NCBI GenBank assembly: GCA_015680685.1
Contig: MNCI01004792.1
Location: 212,558 to 276,557 of the forward strand
Source of the DNA: Gnetum montanum
Lineage: Eukaryota > Streptophyta > Gnetopsida > Gnetales > Gnetaceae
Length of the DNA: 64,000 nucleotides
Reading direction: 5' to 3'
This document shows positions 21,450-33,110 of this stretch, in pieces. A model generated the notes under the pieces. It made no database searches. It had not been told where the DNA came from and saw only the letters and a list, made by a program, of their open reading frames with translations. The position numbers and the translations under genes were made by a program. Each line of letters starts with the position of its first letter. Within the stretch, counting starts at the first letter, position 1.

Positions 21450-24400
21450 CTGATGAACCTTGCCCAGGCTTTCATCTTATGATGACAGATCAAGCAAGAG
21501 ATGGGAATCCATCATGCCCTTTCCATGCCTTTAATGTTAGCAGGGCCATAGAGCAAGCTCGTGAGATAGTTGAACCCCAACATAATAGACTGGGGGTCGA
21601 CTACCATTAACACCATAGAAGCCTTGGAAGCATCCCCAGATTAGCCAAGGCACCTAGTCCAAGCCCTAGATTTAGAGGCCGAGGATGTAACTAAGGATCC
21701 TCTTATCGAGATACCTATGACGACACCAAAAGGGGAGGTGAAGATGTTAAGAATCAGCTCCCTCCTGGACACACAAACACATGAAGGCATAGTTAAAACT
21801 CTATAGGATCACATCGATGTCTTCGCATGGACGTATAATGACATGTCGGGTCTTGATTTGTGGCTGATTCAGCATAACATTGTCCTAGGTGCACATGCAA
21901 AGGTATTCAAGCAAAAGGCTCATAAAATTAAGCCAGAAATCACACTAGCCATGAGGGGTGAAATCACTAAGTTATACCAAGTAGGTTTCATCCGCGCGGT
22001 CGACTATTCAGAGTGGGTGTCCAACATCATTGTAGTTTCGAAGAAAATAGGAGGGATACGAATCTGTATAGAATTCCAAGACTTGAACAAGGCAATGATC
22101 AAAGACAACTTCTTACTCCCGAGCATTGATCAACTCATCGACACCATAGCTGGTCATGCTTTGCTATCCTTCATGGATGGCTTCTCCGAATACAACCAAA
22201 TTTGCATCAACCCAGAGCACCAGCTATGAACAACCCTCATGACTCCATGGAGAACCTTCTACTATACCATGATGTCTTTCAGGCTCAAGAACGCTGGAGC
22301 AACCTACCAACGAGCCATGACCTATATTTTTAATGACTACATCCTAGAAACATTAAATAATTACATACATGATATAGCAACTAAGTCCAAAGAGACAACA
22401 GATCACCCACGCGATTTAGGGGTTGTCCTCAAGTTTTGCCAAATGCACGACTTACATCTCAATCCTAAGAAGTGCGTCTTCGGAGTAAAGACCAGACACG
22501 TGTTAGGGTTCGTAGTATCGGAGGTTGGAATATGGGTGGACCCTGACAAAATAAAGGCCATCGTCAATCTAGCACCTCCCACAAATCTTAAGGAGTTACG
22601 CGATTTACAAGGTAGGCTACAATTCATTCGAAGGTTCATAGCCAAGTTGATTGACAAGTTACACCCCATGCAACATCTTCTGAAGAAGGGGGTTGACTTT
22701 GAATGGACAACGCAGTGTCAACAAGCCTTTGAAGCAGGAGCTCTTGCACCTCCCAACGGTGCACCCACCGCAAAGGGACAAGCCTTTCTTCATATACCTT
22801 CCCACCTTTGATGCATCCATAGCGGCACTGCTATGTCAGAAGTGGTACAATGGTTCTGAGATACTGGTGTACTACCTAAGCCATGCACTAATAGCATACG
22901 AGGAAAAATATAACGAAGTGGAGAGGAATTACCTAGCCTTAGTATTTGCACTAAAAAAGTGGTGGCATTACCTGTTCTGTAGCATAACCAACATCATTTG
23001 CAAAAGAAACATACTCCAAGCTATCACCAGCAACTTATACGAAAGTAGCAGGATAGCCCGATGGAAGGCAATGACCGCGGAGTTTGACCTATGCTATGTA
23101 AGTCAATCGTCGACAAAGGGTCAAGCCATAGCAACCCAACTTACGGCCTTGCCAGTCGACGACTAGGCCACCATAGACCCAGAATTCTTGGATGAATATG
23201 TTAGTAATGTTGCCATTTTCCCGTCACATTTCAAGGCTACCTTACATTTTGACAGTGCCTCAACTACGAGAGGAAGTAGCACCACTACCATGATCACATT
23301 CCCCTCTGGGGAAGTGCACCCTTCCGCTTATCATTTTGGGTTCCCTTGCACCAACAATGTGGCAGAGTACAAGGGGCTACTCAGAGGCCTCTTAACTACC
23401 CAAGCGCTGCATATACAACATCTGGCAATTCGAGGAGATTCAAAACTAGTTGTGAATAAAATCACCGAAGTCTACACCTGCAAGGCTATGCACCTACAAT
23501 CCTACTACGACCTAGCAAAAATCCTACTCAAGTAATTCGCAACCATTAATGTGCAACACGTGCCGCATAACAAGAACACTATAGCATACGTCCTAGCTAT
23601 CATCGCGTTAAACATCCCATTACATTCTTTGGCAAACCTGACAACCGTGATCATAGAATGTATCGAGCCCATCACTTAGGTGGAACACATGGCCTCTGTC
23701 GATGCTACGGGTACCCTAAAGTGGTACAATAACATTAAAGCTTATCTATAGCATGGCGAAGCCCCAGGTGGATTGACATCAGCCCAGAGAGATGTAATCT
23801 GTAAGCATGCTTGGTAATAGGTGGTCATGGAAAATGACGCCCTGTGTCGACGATCCTACGATGGAATATTGTTGGCATGCGTGGGTGGCGAGCAGACACA
23901 AAAGGTAGTTAATGAGGTTCATGAAGAGATGTGCAGTGGACACATAGCACCTAGGGCTATGGTGGCACAAATCTGATGCCTAGGGTACTATTGGACCTAC
24001 ATGGAACATGACTGCCTGTCAAAAGTCAAGACATGCAAAACATGCCAAAGATATGCAAATCTCATACATGTAGCACCCACAAACCTGCACCCAACGCAAA
24101 TCATGTGGCCCTTCCAACGATGGGGACTAGACCTCATAGGGCCTATCACACCTAAGTCCTCCACACGGCATAGCTTCATTATCATTGCCACAGAGTGTTT
24201 TACCAAGTGGGTGGAGGCTATTCCCCTAAGGAAGACGAGGTCCTAGCAAATCTACCATTTCATCCTTGATAACATAGTAACTAGGTTTGGGCTTCTGATG
24301 ACCATTGTGACTAACAATGGCCCATAGTTCAGTAGTACAAAGACCTAAACCTTCTATAGAAATCTAGGCATTAAACAATCATTTTCTTCCCTTTATTATC

Positions 24401-24960
24401 CATAGGCGAACGGGCAGGCGAAGGCTACAAATAAGTCCATCATCAACTTGCTGAAACAGATGCTTAACAACAGTAAGAGGCGGTGGCACGAGAAAATACT
24501 CTACATCATCTGGGCCTATCGAACGACGTGCCAAACTGCAACAAGTAAGACCCCTTATAGTCTTGTTTACGAATTTGAAGCAATATTGCCTCTTGATTTG
24601 TAGGTACCCTCACTCCGGATGATCCTATCTAACATCATGAACGAAGCCCAAAATAATGAGTCACGAACCATCGACCTTGACTTGGTGGAGGAAGAACACG
24701 TGTAGATGCTAAGACTCATCGAGCACTACCAGAGCAATCAACAACAGAAGAACCGTGTAGACCCACATCGACGACCAGTGCAGAGGGGAGACCTCATCCT
24801 CAAGGCCATTCATGAGCACGTGAGTAAATTCTCAGCCAAATGGAAGGACCTTATGTGGTCACTAAAGCCTTTGGGAATGGAGCCTTTAAACTGGGGGACA
24901 TGGATGGCAACGAGTTTGCCAACTCAGTGAACCACACGTACCTTAAGCCGTACTACATCT
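21450..24960 (+). pseudogene. pol: Pol of Tat element A: RT, RNase H, second RNase H, integrase
   Basis: Upstream linker DVFAWTYNDM near 21815. Reverse transcriptase at about 21930-22640: RICIEFQDLNKA, LLSFMDGFSEYNQI, then YIHDIATKS where YVDD is expected, so one catalytic Asp is His. First RNase H at 22690-23166 (VERNYLALVFALKKWWHYLF), with a frameshift near 22735. Second, plant archaeal-type RNase H at 23188-23600 (LHFDSASTTRG, CTNNVAEYKGLL, IRGDSKLVVNKI) keeps its acidic residues. Integrase at 23850-24930: zinc region VHEEMCSGH and CKTCQRYA; core WGLDLIGPI, then TNNGP in place of TDNGP and NGQAKATNKS in place of an E-containing motif, so two of three catalytic acids are lost. Many stops are TAG or TGA in place of Gln, Arg or Trp. 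Pol would copy RNA to DNA and insert it. Confidence 0.9.
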
Positions 24961-24964
24961 AAAG

Positions 24965-25235
24965 CATAATGATGACAACAAGCATCGTTCGTTACGATGA
25001 TAAACTGGTAGTCACACCAGGCAACGTTTGTAATGACGATAAACTAGTAGCATTGAGCAGTGCCCGCCACGATGTTAAACTAGGGAAACCATCCACTACA
25101 ACGTAAAACTGGCACTGTTAGTCCACTATGACTATAAACTGGCATTGCACATCCGCTATAATGTAAAACTAGCATGTACAATCTGCTGGGACCTTAAACC
25201 AACACACGGTCTACCAAGACCTTAAACTAGGTTCG
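24965..25235 (+). repeat. GATGTTAAACTAG array after integrase (A)
   Basis: Eight copies of a short motif, consensus about CCRCYAYGATGTTAAACTAGCA, end near 25003, 25049, 25083, 25112, 25143, 25173, 25199 and 25230, spaced 26-46 bases. The array begins right after the last integrase codons and has no ORF. Confidence 0.8.
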
Positions 25236-26179
25236 CATCACATCCCCAACATGCACCAGCACCAGATACACACCAAACGAGTGGGAATGATGCTAACAAG
25301 AAGGTGGGACACCATAGCTTTAGAACACTATTCACGATACACTGAGAACGCGATCCCTTGGCATCATGCTAACTCTTCGAAGATGTCATATGGCTTCACA
25401 CTAACACTCTGAACCTACCATCGCCATGGCCCATCACCTTGATGGTACTTCTTGGTTTAGCTCCTACATTTGGGGTTCTAGAAATATTATGGCCCAGCCA
25501 CAATATTGTTGCTCTAGCTCCCTGTGAATGCCTAGGCTTGCACGATGTTAGCTATGTGGCAGCTAATCCCATGGCTGAACCAGGAATGCAAACCCCTAGT
25601 AGGGATTCCAGGGCATCCGCACCTAGCTCCTCCACGTTGGCATTGCCAAAGCCGCTGCTAGCCTCCTTGCTTTGGGCATCTCAGACCAGCAATGGTGCCC
25701 AAGGGTAACAACAATGCCAGCAACTAGCAAGACCTTGTTTCCATTGACACATCTCGCTATAGCAGCAAATGCTACAGCACTGCGAAGCAAGTTCCTTGAC
25801 TAACATGGCCATTTGAGAGCACAAAATCCAACATGTGCATAACACAGTGCACCATGTGGAAGGTTTCTATAGGCAAGTCAGAACCCTCCATGGATGTAAT
25901 GCAACTCATCCTATGGAGGGGACACCTACCTATAGGAGATTGAAGAACAATGCCAACTAAAGATGAAAATGCAAATGAGCCCCTCAAAGCACTCCAATGA
26001 GGGACTCGACTAAACATCATCTTTGCTCTCTGCCTTAACCTTTGCAAAACCAATGAAACACTCTCAAGTGCGGCCAAGTGACGTCTCAGCACTCACCAAG
26101 TGACAACCTTAGCATTTCTCCTACTAAGGTGTTTCGTATTCTTTGCTGACATCCATCGAGACTGCTCTCCAGACGTTGA
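25236..26179 (+). other. Pre-polypurine region of element A, no gene recognised
   Basis: Between the repeat array and the polypurine tract there are only short open stretches: about 89 codons on the plus strand near 25439-25708 and about 106 on the minus strand near 25772-26092. Neither has a recognised motif, and I saw no match in elements C or D. Most likely 3' untranslated DNA. Confidence 0.5.
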
Positions 26180-26193
26180 AAAAGAGGGACCAA
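26180..26193 (+). other. Polypurine tract of element A
   Basis: AAAAAGAGGGACCAA directly precedes the TGAAACACC start of the 3' LTR. The same arrangement is found at 57043-57055 before LTR D (AAAGAGGGGCCAA then TGTAACACC) and, inverted, at 36996 in element C. It primes plus-strand DNA synthesis. Confidence 0.8.
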
Positions 26194-27879
26194 TGAAACA
26201 CCCTAAAAATGCAGGGTCATCCTTGCTTCACCAGGCTCTTGTAGTCAGCGTAGAACTATGGCAGTTCATCGAGGGGAGAACGTTTTGAGTCTAGGTCAAC
26301 CAGTTTGGCAAATTTTCTACTTTGAGCATGGACAGGTTCTGTACCATCCTACCTACCCACCAAAGTAGCCTAAATAGTTGGTAGCCTACTTAGAAAAATT
26401 ATGCAGAATCGGTAGCAGCATTCTGGATGCGCAAGAAATAGTTCGGCAAGTTTTCTAAGTCACGAAGCTTGCTATGCTATGTAGCGTAGCAAGCTTCAGA
26501 AGACGATGGTGTAACGAAGTGCTATGCTACGCAATGTCACACAACGTAGCATGGAAATGACTTCACTACCCACTCCCCTTACCCAATTTTGAGTTCTGCA
26601 GTGATGTCCCTTTCCATTAGGAAGCGGTAGACCATGTCTTCTGCTATGCTACGCTGAGCTACATGGCACAGCAAGGCGTAGCAATCCTGTGGAAGAGACA
26701 AAAGGTAGTCCGAAAGGTGGAGTCAACGGAGTTCGCAAGACTTGCATCGTAGGAGACAAGGTTTACAAATTAGCAAAGCTTTTGTGACTAAGACAAGTTG
26801 CTACACTACACTATGCTACGTAGTGTAGCAAGCATGTGACATATAGTAGAACGTGCGACAAAGTGCTACGCTACGCCAAGCATGCTACGTCACAAAGCAT
26901 AGCAAGGCATGCAGGTGGTTGTGTGACATCAATGCACTCCAGCTAATTGGACCATTGTCACACGTCTCCAGAAACTGATGGCCCAATTACAACATAGTAG
27001 GATTGCAGTTATTGCATACAAGTTCACATTGCAATGGTCTTGCAGGTCCAACGGTCACAAACAACACGAGTGGCGCCAGCAAGACAACAAAGGCCTGAGG
27101 CACATAACATTCAAACCACCCATTTTGCATGTTCTCGGTCCTATAAATACCTCAACAAATAGCATGCAAAGGGTTGACAATTTTTTAAAAGTTGGAAATT
27201 TCAAAAGAGTTCGCATCTTTCTTGAAGCAAACAACTTCCAAGTGGTGGGAACTTTGAAATTCTAAAACAAAGGATTTCCCTCTCTCCAGCATTGTAATAT
27301 CAAATTCATCTATCTAACACTATAAACAAAAATTTTCTCTTGGCTGGCGTGAGGTCCCCATCTCCATTCTACTACCTTGGTAGAATCCTACATTGTTTGT
27401 ACATGAGTCTGTGTCCAAGTGCATAGCTCTTTTTGCTCGACACGCATTGGTTACCCTCGGGATTTCTACACTCCGTCATGCCATGCAGCCGATTGTATCC
27501 ACCCTAATCGAGTGTTTTTGTAGCTTCAGAGTGGTGCATGTTTCTAACCACACTTTACTTTATCTCTTGCTTGATATCTTGTTTTGGCATCATTTTCCAT
27601 TTTATTCACCTTTAAGCATTACTTTTTATTACTGTCGCATACTTTTTCAGTTCCTCTCCTATTTCATTTACTTTCAAGTATTACCTCTAATTTTGCATTA
27701 TTTACATTGCAAAAGGCTATATCGACACCGATGTAAGTCCTTGTCTAATCGACTAGACTGTTCAGGGCACCCCATGTCCGCACACACCCAGCACGACCCT
27801 CCCACGGATACGGGGTTGGAACTCTCGTGCCCGCCAACCACCGGTGTTCTTTCAGCTGCTAACATTTTCGGTTGCTACA
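26194..27879 (+). repeat. 3' LTR of element A (full length, 1686 bases)
   Basis: Starts TGAAACACCCT after the polypurine tract and ends GTTGCTACA. The part from 26584 on matches the 5' LTR. The first 390 bases, absent on the left, include a GCTATGCTACGTAGC cluster near 26470-26545, and a second cluster lies near 26800-26900. TATA box at 27142. Ends follow the TG...CA rule and the length is close to LTR D (1709). Confidence 0.85.
27142..27149 (+). promoter_or_regulatory. TATA box in 3' LTR of A
   Basis: TATAAATA at the position equivalent to 10287 in the 5' LTR. It could drive read-out transcription into the adjacent relic B. Confidence 0.6.
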
Positions 27880-28249
27880 ATATCAAATATTATATTTTGA
27901 TTCTAGCTCTGGTAAACATGGTTTCTTACCCAGAGTCTCTACTTCAACCTTTGATCTTGAGTAATCCTATAAGTCAGGTAAGTAGAACTACAAATTCCTC
28001 TTTTCTTAACTTAGTGTCAAACTAAACTTCTCTTGTATCCTCTTTAAATATTATTAAGGATGACCTTATACCTCAATATGATCTCTCTTTCTTAAATCGA
28101 TAGCCCCTCTTAACTAATGATCAAGTAATCAATCTTCCCATGCTAAGTTGCAAAGGTGAACAAAAGGCTCTTTAGCTTAGTGGTCTTCTTTCTTTAGTCC
28201 TTTAGAAGTCCATTCTAGTAATTTCACAAAGAATTCAATTGCTTTCAGT
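27880..28249 (+). other. Flank between element A and pol relic B
   Basis: AT-rich sequence. An open stretch runs in from the LTR (VSYPESLLQPLILSNP) but has no recognised motif. It could be the degraded linker ahead of reverse transcriptase in B. Confidence 0.4.
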
Positions 28250-31200
28250 TGGTGATATAGTGATATGCCTATTTTAGATCAAAAGCTTATTTATCATAAT
28301 ATCATCCATCTTAGAGGAATAGTCCAAACCTATCAAATAGAAGGATAGGAAAATTTGTACCACCATTTCTCTTATCATAAAAGAAGAGATAACAAAAGTT
28401 TTTAATGTTGGATTCATCTACCCTATCAACTATTTTGATTGGATTCCTAATATGTTATAGTTTACAATAAGAATGGTTGGATTCAGATATGCATTGACCT
28501 TAGAGATCTCAATAAGATGAATTTTAAGGATGACTTTCCTTTGGATGATATAGATAGCTAATTGATTCTACACCTAGTCATGCTCTTGTATCCTTTATAG
28601 ATAGTTTTTTTTTGGTTATAATTGAATTGAAATAAATCCATAGCACCAACATTATTCTAGATTTATGACTTCTTTAGAAATATTTTGTAACACCAAAATG
28701 TCCTTTTGTCTCAAAAATGCTAGAGCTACCTACTAATGAATCATGACTATTATCTTTAATGTTATGATGTTTGACATAGTTAACTACAATTTTGATGACC
28801 GTACTATCAAGTCTATCTTAGCTATTGATCATGCTTCTAACTTAGATCAAGTACTAGCTCATTGTCATAAGTTTAACCTTTGTCTTAATCTTGAGAAGTG
28901 TATCTTTGGGGTTCTTACAAGTAAAATGTTGGGTTATCTTGTCTCTTAAGATGACATAAGCATTGACCTCGATAATTTTAAGGATATACTATATTTTGCA
29001 CCTTCTAAAGACATTTGAGGTATGCATGTCCTTCAAGGTCATCTTCAATCAATACGTCATTTCATTTACAATCTCACTAATCATCTTAATTCTTTAACTC
29101 CCTTGCTTCATAAATATACTTCCTTCATCCAGGATGAGAAAGGCCCAAAGGCCTTTGATTCTATTAAAGAATCCCTAACTACCATTCCTATTCTTCATCC
29201 TTCATAATTTGATTAATCTTTTTATCTTTAACTTTGTATGTCTAACCATTCCATCTCTACCGTCAATGACGAGAAGATGGAATTGATCTTCTTGTACACT
29301 ACAAATATTAACCCTTTTTAGATTGTGAGACTAGATATTTTACTATTGAGAAATATTACTTAAGTTTACTCTTTGCTCTTAAAAAGTGAAGGAACTATCT
29401 TCTAAATGCTAAGGCCTTTATCATCTATAAAGATAATATCCTTAATATTATGGCTAATAATCCTTTTGATAACCATTTCTTAGCTTGATTGAAGAACTTC
29501 TGTATAGAGTTTTATATTTCTTTCTTGTCTCAACAGTTGATCAAAGGTCAAGCTATAGATGATCTCATCTCTTCTTCTAAAATAATTGATACTATGCATG
29601 GCTTATAACTTGATATACAAGATTTAGATGCTATCCTTTATTTTGATGAAGCATACATGTTCCTTAGGTCTAATTTAGCTAATGTCCTTATCCTTTCTAC
29701 TCAAAAATGTTTGTATTGGAATTACAAGCTTGACGTCCATTGTACTAATAATTTTGCTAAATACAAGGCCCTCATAAGATGTCTCCTACATGCTTTGCTA
29801 AATTAAGTTAACAAATATTATTATTTATGGTGAATTATAGCTCATCATAAATCAAGTTAATGGTGACTATGATTGTAAGCCTTTCCATCTACTTCCTTAC
29901 CTTTAGATGGTTAAGGAACTTATCTTTTCTTTCTTTGCTCATACTTTAGGTCATATTCCTTGTTCGAAGAACATGCTAGCTGATGCACTAGCAACTCTAG
30001 CCATTTATGGTGATCCTACTGCTATGTGAGATCAACTCATTTAGTCTATTTACTTAATACTTTTCATGCAATCTTCTAACATGTTGGTAAGAACTATAAT
30101 TATGAAGAATGATAATGAGCAATATCTAATATTCTTCATTTTCTTACAACTAGGAAAACTCCTAGTCATCTTACACTTGTTCAAAAGAATGCTTTGTATA
30201 AACATAATAAACATTTTTGATTAGTGAATACTAATATTATTTGTTGATTTTTTTCTATGGATGTTCTTTTGAATTGTCTTAGTCTTGTAGAGTTTAAGAT
30301 AGTTCTTGATTAGATTTACTTAGGAGTTTGTAGTAGAAACTTAGGGTCATGCTCCCTAGTTGCTCTTATAGTTTCTTTATCTTATTGGTGACCAACATTA
30401 GATAAATATTCTTATCATCTAGTTAAAACATGCGATACTTGCCAAAGACATAGTTTTCCTATTCTTCTTCCTCACAAGAGCTTAACATGTATTAAATTAC
30501 ATGGTCCTTTTAAAAGTAGGGTCTAGATCTAATTGGTATCATAAATCCTCCTTCATCTACTATACAAAAATTTGTTCTAACTACTAAAAAATATTTCACT
30601 TAGTGGATAGAAGCCATTCCTTTGGACTCTTTCAAATTGCACATTATCTATCATTTAAACCTCAACCATATCATAGCTTGTTTTGGCGTATCTCTCCAAA
30701 TTGTAACTAGTAATGGATCTCAATTCAAAAATAAGGAGGTAGTTGATTTTTTCTCTATCTAACACATCATCCAATTCTTTTTCATCACCTTATTACCCCT
30801 AGTCTAATGGGTAGGTTGATTCCACTAATAAGGATCTTATATGCTTTCCTGATACCATGGTTGATAAAACCTAACATAATTGGTAATTGAAGTTATCTAA
30901 TTCCCTTTAGGTTTAGCATACTACTTTCCATATAGCCACTGGTCATACGTGTTACTTTCTAACCTATGATTTTGTGATGATCTTAGTAGTTAATCTTCAT
31001 ATCCCATCTCTCCATGTTGCAATACATGATTGCTGTTTAGATCAAGATAATAACAACATGTGATACATTAAGTTGGATCTTTTAGAAGAACATTGACAAG
31101 TTATTCTTTGTCATCTGCATGAATATCAAGGAGATATTCATCTTTTTTACCCTAGAAAAATTTTAGCTAGAGAGATCCATAAAGATGGTTTAATACTGTG

Positions 31201-31300
31201 CCATATTCCAAACTCTAGAGATATAAACTTCTATTCCAATTGATAAGGTTCTTTCTTGGTTGTTTAATCTCTATAAAATGATGCCAATATTCTATCTAAT
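28250..31300 (+). pseudogene. pol: Pol relic of a diverged Tat element (B)
   Basis: Older than A. Reverse transcriptase about 28380-29000: EEITKVFNVGFIYPINYFDWI aligns with EITKLYQVGFIRAVDYSEWV of A; then YNFDDRTIKS in the YVDD position, LNLEKCIFGVLTSKMLGYLVS, and LLHKYTSFIQDEKGPKAF. RNase H about 29200-29580 is badly broken. Second RNase H about 29640-30030: CTNNFAKYKALIRCLLHAL and HIPCSKNMLADALATLA. Integrase about 30410-31200: KTCDTCQRHS zinc knuckle half, GLDLIG core, TSNGSQF where TDNG is expected, and SNG-VDSTNKDL in the third acidic motif. Nearly every stretch of 30 codons has a stop. No gag, LTR or antisense gene was recognised for B. Confidence 0.75.
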
Positions 31301-31599
31301 CTAGAAGAGCATTAGTTTCTAGATCCTATCAATAGGATTTTTTTCAAGCATTACAACTTATAGCCATGCTATTGCACTAAACTTGCTACTTGATTAAGAT
31401 TGAATGAGTGTCCTACTTGTAGTAGTTTTTTATCTACTACATCAAGATAATAGGTTTTTTCTAAACTTTATTTTCTTAGACCTAATTTTTTCATCACCCC
31501 TCTCTCTATCTAATATTCTACTATTTCTTTAGCTATTTCCTTCATATTTTCCTATTCTTTTTATCCTATTCTACTCTATGTGCTCCACATAACTAATGA
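31301..31599. other. AT-rich stretch, no gene seen
   Basis: No ORF or repeat recognised. It may be 3' noncoding DNA of relic B. Confidence 0.4.
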
Positions 31600-32390
31600 G
31601 GTTTTTGAGTGACTTGATATCTCATTTCTTCTTGTGATGATGTCATTGAGCATATTATTGATCTAGATATGGAGGGGTTACTTTGTCATGCATATGACAT
31701 CATTTTCAACCACATAGTGTGTAGGATATAGCCATGCCTCACTTCTGTGACATAACACCATTCTCATGATATGTGTATGAGGAATATCTTCTTTTCACTT
31801 CCTTATTTTTTCTCTTTCTTCTTTTTTATGCTACCACTTCTACTTTCCCTATAGTATATTTCTTTTCTTCATCTTATATCTTCTTCTCATCTATTTCCAT
31901 TCCCTTTTATATTTAACTTTAGTAAGGCTAAATAAGTTTCTTTTCCATTATGCAATGATGAAGTATTGAGCATAGAGTGATGTAAGAAGTGTGAAATTTG
32001 CATATGAGTAAGGTAAGGGAGAGGTCAACTTTAGGGATCTAATCATATATCACTTCTGTGAAACAACACCTCACTATTGGTATATTGGTGATGTCCCTAA
32101 GATGCCTTCCCATATTTTATTATTTTATTTATTTGTTGCTAGCTCTGTTTCTTTTTGTATCCTTTTATTTTTTAAATGCTTTGCATTGGTAAGGCCTAAC
32201 AAGTATCTCTTATTTATTCCAATGAGTGTGTGATTGAGAGAATGGAGTGGATTAGGGAAGTGCTTTATTCATAGTTTTGTGTGATTTCTGAGAACTAGCT
32301 ATGTTCTACTTCTATGGACTAACACTCTATTGTATGTTTATCGGTGATATTCTAGACCTTTGATAATACCATCTCATAGGTATCCATCAA
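31600..32390 (+). repeat. Degenerate ~260-310 base tandem repeat (about three units)
   Basis: Landmark phrases recur: CACTTCTGTGACATAACACC near 31739, CACTTCTGTGAAACAACACC near 32050 and CTACTTCTATGGACTAACAC near 32309, each followed by an ATTG...GGTGAT-type phrase. T-rich spacers with AGTAAGGCTAA and GGTAAGGCCTAA also recur (31920, 32190). The units have diverged strongly. Confidence 0.5.
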
Positions 32391-32599
32391 TAGGGGTCAA
32401 TGTTGTATCTACTTTAGCTTTTTCACTTGAGCCAAACACTTGGATATACTTTATGGCTTCTTCAACATTTGAAGTCATCTTTAGTGATCTAGATTTTATG
32501 TCTTTCATCATTTGTAGATTATTTCTAGTCTTTTGATTTTACCTTGCCAAAAAAGATGTTATGCATCATTGACTACATCATTTTAGCTTCATCTTAGTT

Positions 32600-33110
32600 T
32601 TGATATCCAACATTAGTTATAGTGTCAATCATGATTATCCTTTACCCTTTGCCATGTAATGTTGAAAATTAGCTTTGACATCTTACATCAGATTTTTGAC
32701 ATCCTACATCAATCTTATCTTTAATGTGTGGCATCAAATCTCTAAACAGGTTTTTAATGTTATGATTTAGACTTTTAAGGTTTGATGTTACTTTTCATTT
32801 GTAGCTTTAATGTTTGATGTCAAATTTACTTTTAACATCATGCATAAGATTTTTCAATGTCTAACATCAATGTTATCTTTGATGTTCAACATTAGGTTTT
32901 CATTAACTTTTGACATTTTGTAGTAAATTAGTTTTGATATTCCACATTAGATATTTTAAAGTCTCATGTTAAACTTACTTTTCACATAGGACAGCAAATT
33001 TCGTCTTTATCTTTTGAAATCTTGTGTTACATCTTTAACATTTGATGTCAAGATGTTACATTGTACATCATTTCTCCTATTTAGAATATTTTGAAATGTT
33101 TCAAAAGATT
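32600..33110. repeat. Degenerate TGACATC...ACATCA short repeat block
   Basis: Words like TTTGACATCTTACATCAGATTT recur about every 40-60 bases with mutations (32677, 32697, 32720, 32815, 32840, 32860, 32915, 33040). Similar words occur near 8600-8680. No coding sense on either strand. Confidence 0.45.

Larger units (their letters stand above)
9729..27879 (+). mobile_element. Tat-lineage Ty3/gypsy element A, nearly complete (~18 kb)
   Basis: In order: truncated 5' LTR (9729-11023), primer-binding site (11030), leader tandem repeats, gag-protease (12017-15786), TTAAACTAG-type repeats, an antisense spliced gene (20660-16227), more repeats, reverse transcriptase, RNase H, second RNase H and integrase (about 21450-24960), repeats, polypurine tract (26180) and 3' LTR (26194-27879). 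The second, plant-specific RNase H after the first is the hallmark of the Tat lineage. Catalytic positions in reverse transcriptase and integrase are lost, and the two LTRs differ at roughly one base in ten over a ~185-base stretch compared by eye, so the insertion is old and dead. No clear target-site duplication was found because the left end is chimeric. Confidence 0.85.
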
